Below, piece after piece: positions 24,586-33,073 of a stretch of 64,000 nucleotides of DNA. The position numbers and the translations under genes were made by a program. The DNA is from Symploca sp. SIO1C2 (GTDB lineage Bacteria > Cyanobacteriota > Cyanobacteriia > Cyanobacteriales > Coleofasciculaceae). The notes under the pieces are model-generated. The model had not been told where the DNA came from, did no database searches, and saw only the letters and a program-made list of their open reading frames with translations. Each line of letters starts with the position of its first letter. Position 1 is the stretch's first letter. Where the stretch lies: the NCBI GenBank assembly GCA_010672925.1, contig JAAHFP010000025.1, positions 33,329-97,328 of the forward strand. The letters are read 5' to 3'.

Positions 24586-26373
24586 CTAGACATTAGTTAC
24601 AACTTCTGGGGTTGTAGTTTCAACTAGAGGATTTTCAGATTTGGGTTGGGGAGTTGAGAGTTTCTTTGCCAGCATAGGACCATAAAACATGACGGCAATT
24701 CCTAATACTACTAAACCTGAACCACTCCAAGTTAGTGCTGTTACCCAAGCAGGTTCTCGTTTAACTTGCAGAGTCGATTGTTGTAAGTCTCCAGGATTCC
24801 AGGAGGCTTGAGCAATTTTCCAGCCTTTGTACCAGGTGGGGTGATTCATCCAAACTCGACGTTGCTCACTGAAACTGTCGTGGGGATCAATGATGCGAAT
24901 TTTACTAGTCCACATGGCGACAGATTCTGAACCTTCATTGCGTTCAACGATAAAGTCTTCTAATTTAATAGCAAAGGGTAGTTGTAGTAGTTTGGGACTA
25001 AAGGCTGCTAGCCACTCCTCGTTAGCATCTGCCACTACGGTAGGTTCTCCCCAAGGTAACCAGGTTTGAGTACCACTAGGCAGTTTTACTAATAGGGCAG
25101 GAAGTCCCTCAACATTAGGTCCCTCAACATTAGCATCAGCAACAGGAATTACTTCTCGTTGGAGTTGTGCTTGAGGAATAAATTGTTCTAAGGTAATTTG
25201 AAAATCCGCCCAGCCAGGATTAACTGATTGTCCTATTTTGAGATTTCCCGATTTGAATCCTTGAGATGAATTTGCCCTGTAGTACAGTTCCTCTGCTGCG
25301 GTAACAATTACATTGAAGTAATCCTGGGTTGGCTGTGGGGAAATTTGATACTCGATGTCGAGATCCTCGATTGGCTCCCCTGACACTAATCCTCGAACTG
25401 GAGGTAAACCTTGACGTCCGAACACAAACCATTGTTCAGTACTATCTAGGGTAGTTAGTTGGAGTTTAACGGCAGGATTACGCAGGGTATTAGAGGCAGA
25501 AGTCGGTTGGTTGTTACTGTCGAGACGAAAATCTGGCCAAAAATTGACTACTTTGAGGGTTAAGTTACCTAATTCAACTGACTCATCATTATTAAGGTTA
25601 ATCCCGATAGTCTGTTGTTGTTCTTGAAAACTAACCTGCAACTTGCCCCAAGGAGATTCCTCTGTTTTACTGGGAGGCGATAGTAAAGATTGCAACTCTG
25701 AGTCACTCTCTGCTGCCAAAATTTCTAATTCCGCAGGACCAAGGGAAATTTTACTATACCCACTCGGTGCGATCGCTAACCAACGGTCTAATTTTTGTCC
25801 CATCCTAGAGCTGGTTAAGCTAAGGTTAACAGCAGGATCCTTAACAGTTCCTCCTGGATTAAAGCGGACGGTTTTGATTGCTTGGTCAGTATAGTTGATT
25901 AGGGAGACTTGACCAACTTGATGAGGACTGAGGGAACCATCAGCTTTTACCCAAACATTCCCTTTGGTTACCTCACCGTTAGGAGACATCACTTCCAACA
26001 AGTCCCCTTCTACCCGAATCTGACTATTCGCACCTGCATCGGTTCGCACGAGTAACATGCCTTCTGAGCCTAAGTGAATTACCGCTGCTGCTCCAGCAAT
26101 GATAATAATTAGTCCAGTATGAGTTAAAGCAAAACCAATTTTCCTCGCTCCTCGCCAAGGATAACGCGACAACGCCGATGCTCCCAAATTCATAGCCAGG
26201 AGAAACATTAAAGCGCCAAACCAGGGACTTTTATAGATTTGTTGTTGAACAGTAGTTGAACCAACTTGGGATTCGTAAAAGGTTGCTCCAATAAGGATAA
26301 TGACGATGGCAGTTAGTAACGGTACTGCTAGTTTGATTGAGCCCAGAAAACGAAAAATAGGATTGGATTTCAT
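24586..26373 (-). CDS. resB: Cytochrome c biogenesis protein ResB/Ccs1
   Basis: 595 aa from the ATG at 26373 (MKSNPIFRFLGSIKLAVPLLTAIVIILIGATFYESQVGS). A 35-codon upstream extension is MITE and repeat sequence and not real. Membrane helices lie near residues 12-32, 50-70 and 90-110, with a large periplasmic region and a last helix around 550-575. Family hallmarks are YESQVGS, YKSPWFGALMFLLAMNL, FALTHTGLIIII, and the C-terminal RRVWMNHPTWYKGWKIAQASWNPGD. ResB (Ccs1/CcsA system II) attaches haem to apocytochromes c. It lies at the downstream end of the multihaem cluster and probably serves it. Confidence 0.92.
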   Translation of the reverse strand: MKSNPIFRFLGSIKLAVPLLTAIVIILIGATFYESQVGSTTVQQQIYKSPWFGALMFLLAMNLGASALSRYPWRGARKIGFALTHTGLIIIIAGAAAVIHLGSEGMLLVRTDAGANSQIRVEGDLLEVMSPNGEVTKGNVWVKADGSLSPHQVGQVSLINYTDQAIKTVRFNPGGTVKDPAVNLSLTSSRMGQKLDRWLAIAPSGYSKISLGPAELEILAAESDSELQSLLSPPSKTEESPWGKLQVSFQEQQQTIGINLNNDESVELGNLTLKVVNFWPDFRLDSNNQPTSASNTLRNPAVKLQLTTLDSTEQWFVFGRQGLPPVRGLVSGEPIEDLDIEYQISPQPTQDYFNVIVTAAEELYYRANSSQGFKSGNLKIGQSVNPGWADFQITLEQFIPQAQLQREVIPVADANVEGPNVEGLPALLVKLPSGTQTWLPWGEPTVVADANEEWLAAFSPKLLQLPFAIKLEDFIVERNEGSESVAMWTSKIRIIDPHDSFSEQRRVWMNHPTWYKGWKIAQASWNPGDLQQSTLQVKREPAWVTALTWSGSGLVVLGIAVMFYGPMLAKKLSTPQPKSENPLVETTTPEVVTNV

Positions 26374-26409
26374 AAGACAGGTGGCAGGTAGTAGGTGGCA
26401 GGTGGTAGG

Positions 26410-26622
26410 TATTGGTATCAGCTTAAGGCCGAAACCCTTATTCTGCCGGTCACTCAAGTTCCTTTTCTTGTAGCTCAAGTCATCTAAAGATGACTAACTT
26501 AAGGTAAAGCAGAAAAATTTAGTCTATTTCAATGGACTTAAGCTATTAGCCTTGGATTTGAATCCAAGGTGGGTTAGGTCATCAACTAGCCAGCTATGTT
26601 TAAGCTTAAGTTGACACCAATG
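26410..26622. mobile_element. 213-bp MITE, copy 2, inverted, with 9-bp target duplication
   Basis: Same element as 24299-24510 in inverted orientation. Ends are TATTGGTATCAGCTTAAG and CTTAAGTTGACACCAATG (two mismatches). It is flanked on both sides by GGTGGTAGG (26401-26409 and 26623-26631). It sits just upstream of resB, within a heptamer array. Confidence 0.88.
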
Positions 26623-26694
26623 GGTGGTAGGTAGCAGCAGGATCCATTTACCATGAATTCCCAATTCCCAATTTCCCATTCTAAATTCTAAATT

Positions 26695-27147
26695 CTAAAT
26701 TCTAAATTCTTTTAAAGTATCTTCAATAACAAATCCTGGCACTTTCCCAATCAAAGTATCTGCTATCTCGTGATTGGCTCTCAAAAATGTCAAATGAGGC
26801 ACACCAGTAACTTGATAAGTCTGTATCTGTGGCTGCCACTGAGGGTCATCAATATTGAGCATAGTAAAATTAACCGATTCTCCATATTCTTGGTGGAGTT
26901 GCTCTAAGGTAGACGCCAGAGATTGACAAGTTTGACACCAATCAGCATAAAATTCAATCAAACTTGGCTTCCCATTACTCATGGCAACTTCATAAGGTAC
27001 AGCATCTCGTGCCATGGTTTTGAGGGTAGCCAAATTAGTAAGAGATGAATGAACTACAGGAGAAAAGTCTCGATTAGCAATTCCTACAATTCCTATAATC
27101 AGTAATAGTGAAGCTAATAAAGGTAGTAATAAGGTTTTTTTTAACAT
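26695..27147 (-). CDS. Membrane-anchored thioredoxin-like protein (HCF164/TxlA type)
   Basis: 150 aa. An N-terminal membrane anchor (LLLPLLASLLLIIGIVGI) is followed by a thioredoxin domain with the redox site in EFYADWCQTCQSL (WCxxC) and the cis-proline in TGVPHLTFL. These match HCF164/TxlA, a thylakoid-lumen or periplasmic thiol carrier needed to reduce apocytochrome cysteines. Position two genes from resB and upstream of cytochrome genes fits a cytochrome c maturation role. Confidence 0.88.
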   Translation of the reverse strand: MLKKTLLLPLLASLLLIIGIVGIANRDFSPVVHSSLTNLATLKTMARDAVPYEVAMSNGKPSLIEFYADWCQTCQSLASTLEQLHQEYGESVNFTMLNIDDPQWQPQIQTYQVTGVPHLTFLRANHEIADTLIGKVPGFVIEDTLKEFRI

Positions 27148-27240
27148 TGAGGATTTAAAAACAGTTATGTGGGTATGTAGGGGCCTTCACGAAGCGCAAC
27201 TGGCAAGATGCCAGTTCCACAATCTATTCCCCATTCCCAA

Positions 27241-27852
27241 TTACTGATAATAGTACGCAATTATTATATGAATAATCAACATAACGAAAAAGGCGCTAAC
27301 TAAGAAAATATGGGTATTCAACCAAATAAGGCGTAGGTTACGAATTAGTACCCCCTTAGGAATTAGCTTTTTCTGGTTTAAACCATCAGCTTTCATCCCG
27401 GCCAAACTAAAAACTCTTTGGGGAGATTCTAAGATACCTACTTCTGCCACAGCACCGACTAAAGCCGATAAAACAACCCCAAAAAACACCCAGAGGAAGA
27501 TGGCATTGAAATTTAAACCTTGGCTACCCACTGTATGAATCAAGGTTGTTGCCAACAAAACAATGCCCACAATAATATGTAAACTGCGCCAAAATGTCAG
27601 AGAACCTGGTACTTTTACCTTGATTTTCCAGCCGTTACCCCGCTTCCTCGCTACCAGAATCATCTCCAAAAGAACAAAGAATAAGGAAACGTATCCAGTA
27701 ATCTGCTTATATAAATTTTCTTGAAGCGTTAAGTGCAAGTCAAAATTGCTTTCCCTAAGTAGGGGTAGATACCAAGGACTGAGAACAAAAGGAATTAACA
27801 GGGCAACACTGACAAACGTCAATATAATTAAAGTTGAAAATTTGATTTTCAT
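27241..27852 (-). CDS. Membrane dihaem cytochrome b-like protein
   Basis: 203 aa with about five hydrophobic helices. Two helices each hold a histidine pair 14 residues apart: H92 and H106 (LHIIVGIVLLATTLIH), H181 and H195 (HIFLVSAFFVMLIIH). This HX13H pattern on two helices is how four-helix cytochromes b bind two haems across the membrane. I infer a quinol-linked b-type subunit delivering electrons to the cytochromes c encoded just upstream. No family name recognised with certainty. Confidence 0.72.
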   Translation of the reverse strand: MKIKFSTLIILTFVSVALLIPFVLSPWYLPLLRESNFDLHLTLQENLYKQITGYVSLFFVLLEMILVARKRGNGWKIKVKVPGSLTFWRSLHIIVGIVLLATTLIHTVGSQGLNFNAIFLWVFFGVVLSALVGAVAEVGILESPQRVFSLAGMKADGLNQKKLIPKGVLIRNLRLIWLNTHIFLVSAFFVMLIIHIIIAYYYQ

Positions 27853-27902
27853 ATAATTGGGAATTGGGAATCGGGAATCGGGAATCGGGAATTGGGAATA
27901 AG

Positions 27903-27971
27903 AGACATCTCCAGAAAAGAAGCTGAAACCCTGATAGGATGTAGGTCAATATTGAGTTTTTGGAGATGTCT
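27903..27971. mobile_element. 69-bp MITE-like element, copy B
   Basis: Begins AGACATCTCC and ends GGAGATGTCT, the same length and ends as copy A at 12990-13058, with a different interior. TA abuts the right end (GATGTC-TA); the left neighbour is GA. Confidence 0.7.
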
Positions 27972-28067
27972 AAACGGTTGTCTTAGGTTAAGTCTGGTAA
28001 ATTAGCCGAAAATAAATTCCCTATTCCCCATCAAACGACAAACAACCAACAACCAACAACCAACCAA

Positions 28068-28727
28068 TTAAGTTTTCTCAATTGGCAAATTAATCATGAC
28101 TCCTCCCATCACGTCACCCATCTCGAATACCTTGTCAGGATAACGCTCTAAATGAATAGGATGGGTGTTATGGCAAGTTACACAAGCTTCAGCAACAGCT
28201 ATATCCGGATAGAGAGCAGAAAAATAAGTTTGATCTCCTACTTCCTGATAATCTTTGTAAGGTTCACCTGTCTCATTTACTGCTTCCATCGCTTTCTTTT
28301 CAAACTCATTTTTTGGTGCCTGACTATCATTAAGATTCCAGGTAGAAATTAAGTTGTAAGAGAAGGATAGTCCTGCATCAGCAGCATAGTCAGTGGCGAT
28401 TTCTGAACCTAAGCGGAACATTTGCGCTGGAAGGGGAATACCATCAGTATTTTCCCAACCTTCCGTGGCTTCGATTTCGAGTACTCCTTTCTCTTTTTCT
28501 TTACCTTCTAGTGTTTTAGCTCGGTTAACTACATGCTTCGTGTATGCTGTACGATCTGCTGCGAGAGTAGTATGGACATAATCAGCAACTATTTCTGGGG
28601 GAATACCCACAGCTTGCTCCGATGAGCTCCCACCACCACCACAGGCGATGGCAGTAACACAAATAATTGCTGCTAAAGATATTAGGGCAAGGGTTTTGGC
28701 TTTGATTTGACGCAATAAATAGGACAT
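28068..28727 (-). CDS. DUF3365-type monohaem c lipoprotein
   Basis: 219 aa from the ATG at 28727, preceded by GAGGAG; a TTG start at 28775 would add 16 unlikely residues. The N-terminus is a lipoprotein signal (LALISLAAIICVTAIAC then GGGGSSS), giving a lipid-anchored periplasmic protein. One haem-binding motif CVTCH lies near residue 183, with PDIAVAEACVTCHN in the family-typical place. DUF3365 (Tll0287-like) domains combine a PAS-like fold with c-type haem and serve as haem sensors or electron carriers. It is in a run with hexahaem and pentahaem cytochromes. Confidence 0.88.
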   Translation of the reverse strand: MSYLLRQIKAKTLALISLAAIICVTAIACGGGGSSSEQAVGIPPEIVADYVHTTLAADRTAYTKHVVNRAKTLEGKEKEKGVLEIEATEGWENTDGIPLPAQMFRLGSEIATDYAADAGLSFSYNLISTWNLNDSQAPKNEFEKKAMEAVNETGEPYKDYQEVGDQTYFSALYPDIAVAEACVTCHNTHPIHLERYPDKVFEMGDVMGGVMINLPIEKT

Positions 28728-28791
28728 ATTTAGTATCGTGAACTCCTCAGGGATTGTTGGAAGAAAATTTTTCAAGTTACTCTAATTAGAC

Positions 28792-29598
28792 TTAATCTTG
28801 AGCTTCTTGTTTTTCTCTTCTCTTCTCGAATTGCCGCACCAGTTCTATGGTTTCCAAATGCAGCTTCGGCAGGCGGTCAAAGTTAGTTTCGACTAACTCA
28901 TCATCAAATATACTGTTATAAGAATATTCCATTCCGTGACAATTCATACAAACTTCTTTAACCATGCGATCGCGCGGCAGTAGAGTATAAGTATTGTTAT
29001 GATTCACAAATACTTTGTTCTCCCCTTCTTGGCGAGGTAAATGGCAAGTGGCACAGGTAACAGATTCTACCGATGGTCTAGGTAATTTACCCTCAGCTAA
29101 AAACAGTTTGCTGTGCTGGGATTTCTCATAGTTAAGGGAGTGAGGATCGTTATGGCAAGTCAGGCAAGAGTCAACAGCAGCTACTACGGTATTAACAGAA
29201 TGAACATCATGGCAAGTATTACAATTCATCTGCTTTTCTAAGGCAGATTCTTTCATGGGAATACTCGCCATTGCCGGAGTCAAGGGAGATAATTTTTCAT
29301 TCAGGCGAATGCCATGTTTTCCCCACAGGAATGTTTCTACTTCAACTTCATGACAGCTCACACAACTCTCTTGAGTTGGTTGGACAATTAAAGCTTTACT
29401 TTCTTCATTTTGGTGACAACTGGAACAGTTGACATCAGCCAAAGCATGGGTACTGCCTTGCCAAAGTTGTTCAATTTCTGCCAATTGCTCTTGAGATACT
29501 GAATCCGCTATGGCATTAGGAGTAAAAGGAGAAATTACATAAAACACCAGCAAAAAAATTGACAGACAAGTTACGGTTAGCCACAGTGCGGACTTCAC
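28792..29598 (-). CDS. Periplasmic hexahaem cytochrome c
   Basis: 268 aa. N-terminal signal/anchor (ALWLTVTCLSIFLLVFYVI) with a possible cleavage after FTPNAIA. Six CXXCH sites: CSSCH, CVSCH, CNTCH, CLTCH, CATCH and CMNCH. Several other histidines could serve as sixth haem ligands. Resembles the doubled-CXXCH/NrfB-like cytochromes that relay electrons between membrane donor and terminal reductase. Its start overlaps the end of the pentahaem gene by 4 bp (ATGA), so the two are tightly coupled. Multihaem cytochromes of this size are uncommon in cyanobacteria. Confidence 0.93.
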   Translation of the reverse strand: MKSALWLTVTCLSIFLLVFYVISPFTPNAIADSVSQEQLAEIEQLWQGSTHALADVNCSSCHQNEESKALIVQPTQESCVSCHEVEVETFLWGKHGIRLNEKLSPLTPAMASIPMKESALEKQMNCNTCHDVHSVNTVVAAVDSCLTCHNDPHSLNYEKSQHSKLFLAEGKLPRPSVESVTCATCHLPRQEGENKVFVNHNNTYTLLPRDRMVKEVCMNCHGMEYSYNSIFDDELVETNFDRLPKLHLETIELVRQFEKRREKQEAQD

Positions 29599-30242
29599 GA
29601 TTTACCTCCCAAGAATTCCTTTTCTAAATCCGGTTTCGGAGGTTCTGTCAACTTAGTTGTCACCTTTAGTGCCGGTAACTCAGGTTTGGGTAACATGTCC
29701 GGTTGATCCATATTCTTGCGCAAAAACCCCGTAGAAATGGAACGATGATCATGGAAATTGTGGCATCCTGCGGTCCAACACCCATCTGGAGTAAAACCGT
29801 TATGACTAGCTAAATCGCCATTAATAATTCCCTCATGGCAATTCATGCAAAGGTCTGGTTTAAGATGGACACCTCTGCCAAACATGGGAACGTGTTCCTC
29901 ATGACAAGCAGTACAGGTCAGTACATCAATTTTTTGGAGCAATTCCGCCCAACGAGGGTCTCCAAATTTCTTGGCTCCATGAGCATCTTTTGCCATTTCT
30001 GCTTCGTGACAGCGCATACAAGTTTCATTACTGACAGGTTTAAAGCCTTCATGACAGGAACTACAGGAAGCTTCAAAGAGCCGATGTTCCTGGGAGGTAG
30101 TTCCCGGTACAAAAGCTAAACGCTGATCTAAAGCAAAGGCAGCAATAAACCAGACTATTAACAGCACAATAACGGCAATTACTGCTGTTCTGAGTTGCCA
30201 GAATGGATTGGGTTTTTTAGCTCTTTTCGCAGGACTAACCAT
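29595..30242 (-). CDS. Membrane-anchored pentahaem cytochrome c (NapC/NrfH-like)
   Basis: 215 aa. A basic N-terminus (PAKRAKKPNPFWQLRTA) precedes a single membrane helix (VIAVIVLLIVWFIAAFA), leaving the rest periplasmic. Four CXXCH sites (CSSCH, CMRCH, CTACH, CMNCH) and one CX4CH-like site (CWTAGCH) could attach five haems. The single anchor plus 4-5 haems is the NapC/NrfH plan, in which quinol is oxidised and electrons go to periplasmic cytochromes, here presumably the hexahaem partner. Overlaps the next gene by 4 bp. Confidence 0.9.
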   Translation of the reverse strand: MVSPAKRAKKPNPFWQLRTAVIAVIVLLIVWFIAAFALDQRLAFVPGTTSQEHRLFEASCSSCHEGFKPVSNETCMRCHEAEMAKDAHGAKKFGDPRWAELLQKIDVLTCTACHEEHVPMFGRGVHLKPDLCMNCHEGIINGDLASHNGFTPDGCWTAGCHNFHDHRSISTGFLRKNMDQPDMLPKPELPALKVTTKLTEPPKPDLEKEFLGGKS

Positions 30243-30437
30243 CTTGGAGGTTGACGGGGTTGAGGTAGACGCGGTGAGAGAGTTTAGCCATCATGCTTTG
30301 ATTTACAGAGTATGAAAAAGAGGTGGTAGGTGGTAGGTGGCAGGTGGTTCCAGGGAAGAAAGCTTATGATTGTATTTTCTTCCTCAGCTTCCTTGACAAC
30401 GCTTAACTTGTCACTAATGCCTATGGCCTATTGCCTT

Positions 30438-32792
30438 TTACAATAGGAGCAGTAAAAGCATCATAATGATTCCTGCAACGCCGAATCCTCCCAGGCTAAA
30501 GACAACATTCCAATTCGGCTCTGGAGACTCAATACTCGCTATCAAAGCTTGAGGTGCATCAGAAGTATTCATACTAGGTGGTGGAGAATCTAACGCCACC
30601 TCTTGAGGGGCATATTCAGCCCCTTCCAGCATTAAGGTAGTAATTGCACCATAGGCATCTACCCAAGCTTGCTTGACTTCACCTGTCCAATTACTATCTA
30701 AATATTGCTCAAAAGTCTTAAGCAGAGAGTTACCTACTAGAGGATAATGCTCCGGTAGCGCTCCATACTTAACATGCCTTGCTCCTAAGCCTTTGAGAGC
30801 ATCACTTAGAACCTCTGGTTTACGCAAGTTTTCGACTACCATCACCAAAGCACCAAGTAACATTTGCTTCTGCTTGGCCATATTGGTATGTTCAAACAGG
30901 GGCTTGGCTGCGGGATAGTCAGTAAAGAGGTTTTCGTAAAAACTGTTGATGAAAGCATCTGCTTGGGGTTTGACTTGCTCGAAACTTTCCTCAAGAAGTG
31001 CCACCGCTAAGCCGGAATCTTCAGTTGGCTCTTCTAAAGCAACTTCTTCGGGAGTATATTCAGCCCCTTCTAGCATTAAAGTAGTAATTGCACCATAGGC
31101 ATCTACCCATGCTTGCTTGACTTCATCTGTCCAATTAGTATCTAAATATTGCTCAAAAGTCTTAAGCAGAGAGTTACCTACTAAAGGATAATGTTCCGGT
31201 AGGGCTCCATACTTAACATGTCTTGCTCCTAAACCTTTGAGGGCTTCACTTAAGACTTCCGGTTTACGCAAGTTTTCGACTACCATCACCAAAGCACCGA
31301 GCAACATTTGTTTCTGCTTGGCCATATTGGTGTGCTCAAACAGAGGCTGTGCTGCGGGATAGTCAGTAAAGAGGTTTTCGTAAAAACTGTTGATGAAAGC
31401 ATCTGCTTGGGGTTTGACTTGCTCGAAACTTCCCTCAAGAAGTGCCACCGCTAAGCCGGAATCTTCAGCTGGTTCTTCTAAAGCAACTTCTTCGGGAGTA
31501 TATTCAGCCCCTTCCAGCATTAAAGTAGTAATCGCACCATAAGCATCTACCCAAGCTTGCTTAACTTCCTCTGTCCAATTGGTATCTAAATATTGCTCAA
31601 AGGTCTTAAGTAGAGAGTTACCCACTAAAGGATAATGTTCCGGTAGTGCCCCATACTTAACATGTCTTGCTCCTAAACCTTTGAGGGCTTCACTCAAAAC
31701 CTCTGGTTTACGCAAGTTTTCGACTACCATCACCAAAGCACCGAGCAACATTTGCTTTTGCTTGGCCATATTGGTGTGCTCAAACAGGGGCTTGGCTGCG
31801 GGATAGTCAGTAAAGAGGTTTTCGTAAAAACTGTTGATGAAAGCATCTGCTTGGGGTTTTACTTGCTCAAAACTCTCCTCAAGAAGTGCCACTGCTAAAC
31901 CAGAATCTTCAGTTGGTTCCTCTAAAGCAACTTCTTCGGGAGCATATTCAGCCCCTTCCAGCATCAAGGCAGTAATCGCACCATAAGCATCCACCCAAGC
32001 TTGCTTGACTTCACCTGTCCAATTACTATCTAAATATTGCTCGAAAGTTTTAAGTAGAGAGTTACCCACTAAAGGATAATGCTCCGGTAGCGCCCCATAC
32101 TTAACATGCCTTGCTCCTAAGCCTTTGAGACTGTTGCTGAGCACATCGGGTTTACGTAAGTTTTCGACTACCATCACCAAAGCACCGAGCAACATTTGCT
32201 TCTGCTTGGCCATATTGGTGTGCTCAAACAGAGGCTGTGCTGCGGGATAGTCAGTAAAGAGGTTTTCGTAAAAACTGTTGATGAAAGCATCTGCTTGGGG
32301 TTTGACTTGCTCGAAACTCTCCTCAAGAAGTGCCACCGCTAAGCCTGTATCTTCCGCTGGCTTTTCTAAAGCAATCTGTTCAGGAGTATATTCAGCCCCT
32401 TCCAGCATTAAGGTAGCAATTGCATTATAAGCCTCTACCCAAGCTTGCTTGACTTCGTCTGTCCAACCAATACCTAAATACTGCTCAAAAGTCTTGAGTA
32501 GAGAATTACCGACTAAAGGGTAATGTTCCGGTAGTGCCCCATACTTAACGTGTCTTGCTCCTAATCCTTGGAGAATTTCACTGAGCACATCTGGTTGACG
32601 CAAATTTTCTACTGCCATCACCAAGTTACTGAGCAACATTTGCTCTTGCTTTCCCATATCAGTGTGCTCAAACAGAGGCTGTGCTGCGGGATAGTCAGTA
32701 AAGAGGTTGTCGTAGAAACTATGGACAAAGGCATCTGCTTTGGGTTTGACTTGCTCGAAGCTTTGTTCTATGAGGTCAAATTTTAAAGACAT
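30438..32792 (-). CDS. Membrane-anchored protein of five tandem globin domains
   Basis: 784 aa. Five globin domains repeat with an exact 148-residue period (444 bp). Proximal histidines are at about 81, 229, 377, 525 and 673, each in GARHVKYG, and each domain has FYxNLF (B10 Tyr), the CD1 phenylalanine in PLFEHT, and EHYPLVGNSLLKTFEQYL. Domain 1 is the most diverged; domains 2-5 are nearly identical. The C-terminus has a single membrane helix (about 758-784). The globins are of the flavohaemoglobin/single-domain class. There is no reductase domain, so a partner must supply electrons. The gene heads the cytochrome run with a 195-bp gap, which suggests NO/O2 chemistry coupled to the cytochromes; that link is inference. 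Confidence 0.95.
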   Translation of the reverse strand: MSLKFDLIEQSFEQVKPKADAFVHSFYDNLFTDYPAAQPLFEHTDMGKQEQMLLSNLVMAVENLRQPDVLSEILQGLGARHVKYGALPEHYPLVGNSLLKTFEQYLGIGWTDEVKQAWVEAYNAIATLMLEGAEYTPEQIALEKPAEDTGLAVALLEESFEQVKPQADAFINSFYENLFTDYPAAQPLFEHTNMAKQKQMLLGALVMVVENLRKPDVLSNSLKGLGARHVKYGALPEHYPLVGNSLLKTFEQYLDSNWTGEVKQAWVDAYGAITALMLEGAEYAPEEVALEEPTEDSGLAVALLEESFEQVKPQADAFINSFYENLFTDYPAAKPLFEHTNMAKQKQMLLGALVMVVENLRKPEVLSEALKGLGARHVKYGALPEHYPLVGNSLLKTFEQYLDTNWTEEVKQAWVDAYGAITTLMLEGAEYTPEEVALEEPAEDSGLAVALLEGSFEQVKPQADAFINSFYENLFTDYPAAQPLFEHTNMAKQKQMLLGALVMVVENLRKPEVLSEALKGLGARHVKYGALPEHYPLVGNSLLKTFEQYLDTNWTDEVKQAWVDAYGAITTLMLEGAEYTPEEVALEEPTEDSGLAVALLEESFEQVKPQADAFINSFYENLFTDYPAAKPLFEHTNMAKQKQMLLGALVMVVENLRKPEVLSDALKGLGARHVKYGALPEHYPLVGNSLLKTFEQYLDSNWTGEVKQAWVDAYGAITTLMLEGAEYAPQEVALDSPPPSMNTSDAPQALIASIESPEPNWNVVFSLGGFGVAGIIMMLLLLLL

Positions 32793-33073
32793 ACTGTGGT
32801 TTGTTCAGAGAAGGAAGTGATAGTGGCTAGCAAGAAAGGACATCTTTGGCAGGTTCTCGTTGACAGGTTATATTCTGTTACGTACAACAATTTGTATAGT
32901 TTTTTACAAATTGTCATATTTAATGCAAAAATTATTAAATCTTTATGCAAATTTTACATAAAGGTTAGGACGAATATTTAACTCTCTTGGTATTTTACTT
33001 TTAATATAAAATGTATTTTGTGATACAAAACTTTGTAACTTATATAAATTAATCTACCATACCAGCAACACTT
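32793..33073. other. Divergent AT-rich promoter region of the globin and pentapeptide genes
   Basis: 281 bp, very AT-rich. I found no clear FNR (TTGATnnnnATCAA) or NtcA (GTAnnnnnnnnTAC) site, though ATTTTGTGATACAAAAC at about 33014 is partly palindromic. No gene seen. Confidence 0.35.

Noticed and set aside
26374..26478. Longer resB start with 35 extra codons
   Set aside because: Those codons are MITE and heptamer sequence; the ATG at 26373 begins the true family N-terminus.
32793..33073. NtcA or FNR binding site before the pentaglobin gene
   Set aside because: No match to GTAnnnnnnnnTAC or TTGATnnnnATCAA; only weak palindromes in AT-rich sequence.
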